Source of the DNA: Cladobotryum mycophilum
Lineage: Eukaryota; Ascomycota; Sordariomycetes; Hypocreales; Hypocreaceae
DNA: 64,000 nt
Direction of reading: 5' to 3'
Assembly: GCA_036429605.1 (NCBI GenBank)
Contig: JAVFKD010000002.1
Coordinates: forward strand, 310,001 to 374,000
Both the position numbers and the translations under genes were made by a program. Positions 56,630-64,000 of this stretch are shown here, in pieces. Numbering within the stretch: the first letter of the stretch is position 1; each line of letters opens with the position of its first letter. Under the pieces are notes generated by a model that was given only the letters and a program-made list of their open reading frames with translations, was not told the origin of the DNA and searched no databases.

Positions 56630-58206
56630 GGTGATTGGTGATATGAGAATGATTGTTTTGGTGAAAGAAGCTGGATTGTATGCGATGATGGCTCGATGAA
56701 TGATGAGATGGACCTTTTTACAATATGAATTGGAAACAAGCATTTATATACACAAACTACAAGCCACCTCACCACGTAGTTGATGCCTCATCAACAAGAC
56801 ATCACTCAGTCATCAGACGTCCATGATCATCTCTTACAAGTCCAAACGGCCTTAGTCTAGTCTCAAGATTATCAATGCGCTATTTTCGTCGCCTTGTCTA
56901 GGAAAATCATACGGTTTGACTCGAACAAGAGCTGAGACTAGGATCCGAATGGCTGAGTCTGTGCCCCCTTTGGTGATGGTGTTTTTTTACATCCTAATCC
57001 ACAGAATGTCCACGGAGACATGAAGGGCGTGCCATTGATGACGGTGCCATTACAAAAAAGGGTCATATAGAATATTCTATACTATTTTTTTCCCCTAGCA
57101 TGATATATATCAAACGATAGGTCTTTTCAATCCATTCTACTATTACCAAGACAGAAAAATCATAATACAAATGCTTATTATACACAAGTCTTGCTTCGTA
57201 TCACGAAAACAATTCTAAACGAGCGACAGCCGAGTGTGTCAGCAGCGCTCAGCACGCGAGCAATGCACCCTTTCTTCCTTGCTGACTACTTATCTAACCA
57301 GTCCATGCCCCCGGCAATTCCATGGAGCTACGTCTCTGCTCCGAGCAGATCTGCCGGTTTGGTTGGCGGGATATTCCGGCCTTGGCTAGCCGCTCCCCCT
57401 CCGTTTTCTTCCTCAAAGGACAAGGCTCTGTCTGTTCTCGTGACGATGTAATATGGCAAGCTTTCAAGGTTTTTTTTGTTCCTGATGTTTCAAAAAGAGA
57501 GAGAAAAATGTATTCCTGCTGCCTAAGCGATATTGGAAAATAAGGGGTGAGACATTGGAGGACTCGGGAGCTTCATCCTGTCCGAGATAAACCGGAGTCC
57601 CGGACCTCGACGGTATCCGGCCTAGCGATGATTGGTCGAGATATCATATCTTGTGATTATTCATTTTTGGATCGAGGACGTGATATAAATTGTTCATGCC
57701 AGGGCTCTTGTGGAGTTGTACAAACTCATTAGACTCATTGTCTTCTCGCCCTCCAAGGCTTCCAGGGTAGCAGATATTGATGCCCAGACACCACTCTCAA
57801 CTCAGTCTCTTTGTATTTGTTCCTGTTTTAGACTTGCACTCCCCTTGTTCTTCTTGCACTGGTCTCATTTTCATGAGACTTGGACTTGCTCTGTATTTCT
57901 CTACTTTATTTAATTTTAATTTCCCTCTTTTTTTTATGAGCTCCTCACTCAACAAGCTTCTCCATACATTTTTTTGCTTCTTACAACCCACTTGGTGGGG
58001 GCACATGTTCGTGGGGGTCTTGATCTAGAGGGGCATTTATTTGATGGGACTAGATCAACCAGCTCATCACCAAGTTTGCCTGCATCACATCACACAGATT
58101 GCACATGGTAAAAAAAAACACTCGAGGTGATATTTGCATGAACTTCATATTGGCAACAAAGCAAATAATTATAATGTTTTCTTCATTTTTTTCTATAGAC
58201 TTTTTT
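56630..58206. other. Intergenic region, nothing recognised
   Basis: About 1.6 kb of A/T-rich DNA with short frames only. Confidence 0.55.
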
Positions 58207-59070
58207 TTAATAATTATATATCCTCCCATGAGTAGACATGGTCCTATCACTCAACCGCCCCCACGTCCTCCTCAACGCGCTCGCACAGTTTTCCGAAATA
58301 ATCTTTGGTAATGTGCTCTTAAATGATGTTGACGATGTTGACCTCGGTGTCTCATAAACCTGAGGCTCTGATAGTGTAGCCAGCTCAGAAGGCTGGCATC
58401 GGGCGGCGCAGCATTCGCATAGGTGCTTGCTCTCGCTGCTGGCGACTGATGATCGGCGGGAGACGGGGGTGGAGGGGCGGCTGTACCACTTCCTCCTGGG
58501 CTGCTTCTCGCTCGTGGAGGAGGAGCGGGATGGTGTTGACCAGAATGATGCTCTGGAGGAGAGGCTGGAGTCCTCTGATGTGCGGCGTGAGGGTACGATT
58601 GTGGATGCGGTGTCAAAGTCGGCTGCCACTGTGTCGGCTGCGGCGGCGTCGTCGATGCTTGGTCTTCTAGTATCAGACGAAGCGTTTAGTACCTCCCAGA
58701 GGTTGTGCCCGAGCTCGTCCCATATAACAACAGCCTTGAACATGCGCCTGCAGGCTCTCGTGCCCTCCTTCTCATCCAGGCCACCAAAAGAAACGAGCTC
58801 CTCCATTGTGGGCACGGCATCGTAGATGATGCTGATGTAGTCCCTCCTCTCGCTCCACTCCGAGTTGTCGAGGAACTCCTCGAGGTATTCCAGTGCCATG
58901 GACCGGGAGGCCTCTTGCCTCTGCATGGCCTCTTCCCTCATCTCCTGCTCCCTGAGTTCCTGCTCCATGGCCTTTCGATTTAGTCGACGGCGTTTTTGTG
59001 GCTTTTCGGGAGAAGAGTAGTGGATATTGTATGTGGCTACATCAGCCATGTCGATGAATGATAGCGACAT
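58207..59070 (-). CDS. Serine-rich conserved-looking fungal hypothetical protein
   Basis: Intronless frame of 287 residues if started at ATG 59070 (MSLSFIDMADV). An upstream ATG at 59157 only adds HT-repeats translated from a TGTGAG microsatellite and is unlikely. The N-terminal third contains a basic/acidic helical segment (KRRRLNRKAMEQELREQEMR), then a compact region (LEYLEEFLDNSEWSERRDYI to MFKAVVIWDELGHNLWEVL) that looks structured. The rest is a Ser/Arg/Thr-rich disordered region with a CECCAARC cysteine motif. No enzymatic motif, signal peptide or membrane segment. A nuclear or regulatory role is possible but is inference. Confidence 0.7.
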   Translation of the reverse strand: MSLSFIDMADVATYNIHYSSPEKPQKRRRLNRKAMEQELREQEMREEAMQRQEASRSMALEYLEEFLDNSEWSERRDYISIIYDAVPTMEELVSFGGLDEKEGTRACRRMFKAVVIWDELGHNLWEVLNASSDTRRPSIDDAAAADTVAADFDTASTIVPSRRTSEDSSLSSRASFWSTPSRSSSTSEKQPRRKWYSRPSTPVSRRSSVASSESKHLCECCAARCQPSELATLSEPQVYETPRSTSSTSFKSTLPKIISENCASALRRTWGRLSDRTMSTHGRIYNY

Positions 59071-62000
59071 TATGTGGTTGTGGGTGTGTGAGTGTGTGAG
59101 TGTGTGAGGATGTGTGTAAGATGTGTGTAAGATGTGGCTCGAGCTGTTGTGGCTCATGTTGTTGGCGTAAGATGTACCGAGTAGGTCGGGGGTTTTATTA
59201 TTTTTCCTTCGTAAAGCGATGTGTATGTTGTAGATGGCGACTGGGTATATATGAAGTCGTCACCAGAGCCTTTCCTTTTGTTCGTAAGGCGTCGTAAAAA
59301 TAAACTTGGGGGTGGGTATCGCTTTGAAGAAGAAGGAAAAAAATAAAAATATAAAAAAAGAATATTGATTCAAAAATGGAGAATAATTAAGAGAGCCAAC
59401 CAGGGCCCTGGGGAGGAGGAGGTAAATAAGATGGGGGACAAAATACAAAAATACAAATAATAATATGGCTGGGATGGGATTGGATGGGATGGGATTGTAC
59501 TTGTAACACGGCAATAAAGATCGGGTAGGTATGTATTGCCGCCCCTTTGTATAGCAAAGGGACCTGTTCAAGGCGCAAAGGGAGCGGTGTGGAGCGTAAA
59601 TACGGTAAGTCTTGTTATGCAGGTTGTAAGATTTGCTGCTGATATGTGATTGAATGTCTTGAACACTCTGTTGGGTTTTTTTCTTTCTTGGTCGAGATCA
59701 ACCCCATGCAGCCTACATGGCGACATCAGGTCTATTATGTATGAAGAGAGAGAGAAGAAAGCCATGCATCCCATGCCATCCATTCACCTGCATGCACGTT
59801 CTTAATTTGCCGGCACCAACAACAACAGCAGCAGCAGCACATGATTCTGTACCGTACCTTACCTACCAAGGCGGGCATGTAGCGGCCTCTTTTCGGAGTG
59901 TGTTGGCGCCATTCGGGCCTGCGGAAAAAGGCATACGGAGAATCTAAGCGTCTGCCCAGGGAAGGGAGGTGAACAAGGTTTTCAGATCTGGGGGAGGGAG
60001 GCAAATGCGGCAAATGTCGTGTGTGTGTGTGTGTTGGTTACATACACATCTCTCCCTCTCTCTCTCATCAGAGTGTCCGTGTCTCCCACTCCCACTCTTC
60101 AACCCAAACCCGATCGATCCCCCCTTCCTCCTCCTCATCCCTCTGAAGCTCCCTCTCCCCCTTGGCTTTGACCTCCCTCTGGCTCTTCCCACGCAACACA
60201 TCCCTGATCCACCCCACGCTCCTAAGCAGACTTATGACCGTGCCCCCTCGGAGGATGGGGCTCGTAGCACCGGTGGTGGGGTGAAACGGTTCCGCTAGCC
60301 AGCCCTACTACTTGTAGTAACTCATTCTTGTTTCTTGTCACTCCTCCTGGCTGGCTGGCGTGCCGTCTGTTGGCTTTTGTTTTTGTTTTTGTTTGTTGTT
60401 GTTTGTACGTTACTTGTTACCCTCTTGCAAGACCAACAACAACTGCCTAGAAGGGAGATATTTTTGGCACCCGCCACTCAGAGCATCCCCTTTAGTTGCT
60501 GCCTACTGACTCGAAAGAAAGAATGTATGTTGGTCGCATTCAAACCCAAGTTTGTTATTGTAGTCCTTCCTAGTCTGAAAGCCTCTTTGCTACGGAAATG
60601 AACAATAGCTGAACGTTGCTTTTACTGCCTTCCACTATTGAACATGACGAGACAAGTTACAACTTAGTAATGAACCAAAATACTTTTGTTGGTAGCATAA
60701 GTAAATGTAAATGATCGTCACTTCTTTCAGCTGTAACCTGCTGCATCAAGGTAAAAAGAGAAATGCAATGGCTGCCTATGCTGTGTACATCGTGATCAAC
60801 GCCAACAAACAAGCAAACGAAACAACAGCAACACAAAAAACAACGCACGTACAGCTTGGCTGAAAATGAGAGAGAAAAAATTGGTAGGTAAGTGATAGGT
60901 AAGGAATGAAGTCATGCAAACAACAGTTCATCATTGCATCAAGCGCCTCAAGCGCAGCAACAACATCATCATCACCACCCTCATCCCCCTCCTCAACAAA
61001 GCCACGTCGCACATGTGCATTGAACAAAAAAAAAAAACTGATCTCATTCTCCAGAGACAATAAAAGTCATGACCCGGAAACTGCTTCCCGACAAGTCGGT
61101 GAATCGCATTGCCCTCCGCCATTTCAATCACCCGCTCTTAAGCAGCTGGGGGATGGGGGTGCAAGATGGGGGGAACACACACACACACATACACAGATGG
61201 GCTTTGAGATTTTTTTTCGATTCGTTGCTACTGATGCAACACCTCGTCATTTGCCGATACGTTGCATGCCACTATGGCGGCGCCGCATTCGGAATGTTTT
61301 GTAGGAGATGAAGCAGTAAAATGAAAGGGTCACAAGCACCTCACTCACACACACACACACACAACCACGAAGAATCATTCGATAATCCAAGAGTCTGACT
61401 AGTTTGATTGGGTAAATTTTGCAGGATATTGGGCATCGAGGAAAAATAGAGCGCGCGATTTACTTGCCTCCCGTCTGTATCGACACTTTCAATAGGTAGG
61501 CAACCAGATTTTACAAGAATCGGATTGGATGTTGGATGTGCGTGTGCGCGTGTGTGCGCGTGTGCATTGATGATCTACAACTATGGATACCTTGCAGGAG
61601 TGTGCAAGCAACCAGTTCACCGCAAACTTGACTTTTTGCCTGCCTCAGGTGGTCTGTTCGTCCCTATTTTTTTCTTTTATTTCTCACTCTCTCTCCATGG
61701 CATGGGTGTGTGTGTGTGTGTCTCCTCCCGAGGCGGAGGCGCGACAGCCGGTCTCAGACCAGCTCAGCACGAGTCCGAGGCAACGGGCTGGGTTGTCTCT
61801 CCGCCAGATTTGAATCTGATAAACTTGCATGGTATATTTCAGTCAGGACCGTTGAACCTATGGATCCCTCATCCACTTTCCTCCAAGGTAGCATTCTTTC
61901 TCCCATCTTACAGTATGGAGCGATGAATAGAGTTAGACGAGGGATGAAAGACAAGGGGCATCTTCGCGTAAATACTCTTGCACCAATGAAGAGACGGAGA

Positions 62001-63070
62001 AGGACTACTAAATCATCATCATGCCCTGTTCAAACCACTGGGGTAGTGATATAGGCATAGTACAAGTATGAGGGCAGGGTATGATTGCATCTTCTCTTCA
62101 AATCTGAACTCCGTGCTCGGTAAATGATCCCGACATGGGGGGCGGGTCAGTTCAAAACTAGAACCCATGTCTTTCGGTCCATCTCACTGGCAACAACTCT
62201 CCCTGCCCCCTCTCATAACCATGACCATGGTCAGTTTTTCTGCAAGAGATTTGTCGTTGTCCAGGGCAAGGGATCCAGAGAAAGAGACGCAGACTGAGGG
62301 AGAGGCAGACAGAGAGAGCCACTTGGGCGGTTCAGCGAGATGCATTATGGAACTGGGCAAGCTACCTAAGCTTGTCAGGTGATTCAATAGGTAAATTATG
62401 CCCATAAACTTTGAGCCCGCATGAATGGGACTTTTTAGCTGGGAGGGCTTCATTGTTGAGCGCCTCCGGGCTGCAGGGCTGCTCCCCCTCCCATCAGAGT
62501 TGGCAAGCCATGTGACGAATAGTAATCAATCACAAGTGAGTGAGAGTGAGTGAGTGTCCTATTAACCGGCAACTAGGGAGGAGGAGAGGGAGAGCCCACA
62601 AGTACGAACCGATTCTTTCCGTGTAACCGACTGGCCGACCGACCACCCTTTGTTCGTTTTGATGGCTGCTAGATAGACTAGGTATTCAAGTATTATACAG
62701 AGGGGGAGGAGTACTGACAAGTCAACAGTCTAATAACCTCGTCTCCTTTCCCCGAATGGTGTGGCGGCGGCTTTCAATTCAGAATCAGAGACATTTAAAA
62801 CGGCCTCGCATCACAAGCGCCTTCATTCTGCAACGCCTTCAAGAGTCTTCCCCCCTCCCGCCATGACGTTGCATTCATCCGTATGGCTTGGTTTCCTTCG
62901 TTGCGCTTACTCGGAATCATGATCCGGCGTCGGCGGAGGAGCTCCCCGTCCTGTCAAAGTTGATGGATGGATGGGACGGATGGGGGGACGCGTGGAACCG
63001 TAAGAGACAGAAGAGATGTTAGTGAGAGAGAGAAATACGGAGGGAGAGAGATGGCGTACCACCAATCATC

Positions 63071-63112
63071 CACCATCATCATCATCATCATTCATCATTC
63101 ATCATTCATCAT
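63071..63112 (+). repeat. CATCAT / CATTCAT repeat
   Basis: Six CAT triplets pass into a 7-bp CATTCAT-type repeat of three to four units. Confidence 0.85.
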
Positions 63113-63724
63113 CCTCGTCCACCAATTCCGAGTGACCGTTTTAATGCCGAGAAAAGGTCTTGCATGCATGACATAGCATCAAAGGAGGCGCACACACTTT
63201 CGTAAAAGTAATCCTATTGTTAATAAAACGACCGCAATCTATTCGGCGTAAACTAATCGGCGTATTCTTCATGCCTCCGTATTCTCTTCGTTCCGTTGCA
63301 AATTCCAATTCATCCATCCGTCCATTTCATCCAACCCAACCACCCCGAACCTACTGTTGCTACTACTACCATCGGGATCCTTTATTCATCTTAGTCGCGT
63401 CATTCCAAATAACAGAGAAAAGCGAGAAACCCCGAACCCTAAAAATTCATCATCCTTGTATTTTATTCTATTTTACATTATTATTGCCATTTCATTCCCC
63501 GACTGTGGCGGTTGGCCTTTTTTTTTTTTTTGTCGTTTGTTTGTTATCTATGGAGGAGGCAAAGTTCGGTCTCCCATGTCATGTGCTGGACACTAACCTA
63601 ATAACCAATTGATTGCGACAATCCGGCTTCAAGTTCTTGTTGCTTTGTCGAGAGTGCAATGTTGGTTGGGGGAAGAAAACATGCACTGCCCATTCAAGCA
63701 TCTGTCATCCAATCATATCATTAG

Positions 63725-63751
63725 TTTTTTTTTTTTTTTTTTTTTTTTTTT
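63725..63751 (+). repeat. Poly-T tract (T27)
   Basis: Uninterrupted run of 27 T residues, the longest homopolymer in the window. Its exact length is likely uncertain. Confidence 0.9.
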
Positions 63752-64000
63752 GATTCAGGACAAGAATAGGCTGCTGACTTCTGGGGGGGGAATAAAGCTT
63801 ACCCATCGGTAGGAGAAGGGTTGATTCAACCGCCTCCCCGCCTCCCTTGCCTTGCCCATTCCATAATCAAGCATGTATGTGTCATGCCCGCGATTGGTAC
63901 GCGGGTCAACCGGCGGGCATGAGGATGCCCCCTGCTGCCTATCCCTAGGTATGTGTGCAGTATCAAAAGGCTTAGTTGCCCTGGGAAGAAGCAGCATCGC

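Larger units (their letters stand above)
59071..64000. other. Repeat-rich non-coding region to the window edge
   Basis: Nearly 5 kb without a supported gene. It contains many short tracts: TGTGAG/GT repeats at about 59086-59130, (GT)n at about 60021-60034, (CA)n at about 61176-61190 and 61346-61363, (GT)n at about 61706-61722, CATCAT/CATTCAT repeats at about 63071-63112, and a T27 run. C/T-rich stretches (for example 60050-60180) are typical of long fungal 5' UTRs and promoters. Frames of up to 133 codons here are low complexity. A gene with a long upstream region may begin beyond 64000. Confidence 0.6.

Noticed and set aside
1..64000. tRNA genes, CRISPR arrays, transposon ends
   Set aside because: By eye I found no GGTTCRANYCC-type box B in a cloverleaf context, no direct-repeat/spacer arrays and no paired terminal inverted repeats or transposase motifs; tRNAscan-SE and RepeatMasker would settle this.

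Overview
The window is nuclear DNA from a filamentous ascomycete (Pezizomycotina, most likely a Sordariomycete; this rests on gene content and on my recognition of protein families, not on a search). Genes carry short 49-180 bp GT-AG introns. Fungal hallmarks include Mak5, an Mlp1/Tpr nuclear basket protein, a PNP-NACHT-ankyrin NLR and secondary-metabolism enzymes. I found no tRNA, rRNA, CRISPR array or intact transposon.

Layout. 1-3.2 kb: no confident gene. 3.3-4.5 kb (+): a five-exon GNAT/FR47 acetyltransferase. 4.5-7.4 kb: low-complexity intergenic DNA. 7.5-12.2 kb: a divergent pair, an FAD monooxygenase (-) and an isocyanide synthase-dioxygenase fusion (+), sharing a 536 bp promoter; this is the core of a probable isocyanide gene cluster. 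12.8-15.2 kb: a Pso2/Snm1/Artemis-type nuclease with an unresolved exon junction. 15.4-16.4 kb: an ORF broken by two in-frame TAG codons. 17.4 kb (-): a small lectin-like protein. 19.2-21.0 kb (+): a cytochrome P450. 21.4-30.7 kb (-): the housekeeping genes Mak5 and Mlp1/Tpr. 31.7-34.5 kb: remnants of an FAD-linked oxidase and of a small secreted protein.

34.8-40.0 kb (-) holds a large NLR-type gene with a nucleoside-phosphorylase-like N-terminus, a NACHT NTPase and about 25 ankyrin repeats. The last six units are near-identical 99/93 bp copies. It carries an in-frame TAG and two homopolymer frameshifts. 40.8-56.6 kb is an accessory island: a sulfotransferase-like P-loop protein, a cytosolic-type sulfotransferase, a second FAD monooxygenase, a dead AMP-binding CoA ligase, a remnant of unknown family, a hypothetical gene, a class I methyltransferase and an alpha/beta hydrolase. 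58.2-59.1 kb (-) encodes a serine-rich fungal protein. 59.1-64 kb is repeat-rich non-coding DNA, possibly regulatory sequence of a gene beyond the right edge.

A recurrent oddity is that four otherwise well-conserved genes (Mak5, the NLR, FAD monooxygenase 2 and the methyltransferase) each lack one G in a G5 or G6 run. In each case, adding the missing base makes the exon lengths sum to whole codons. Because Mak5 should be essential, undercalling of G runs in the assembly is the simplest explanation. It should be excluded before these genes are called pseudogenes.
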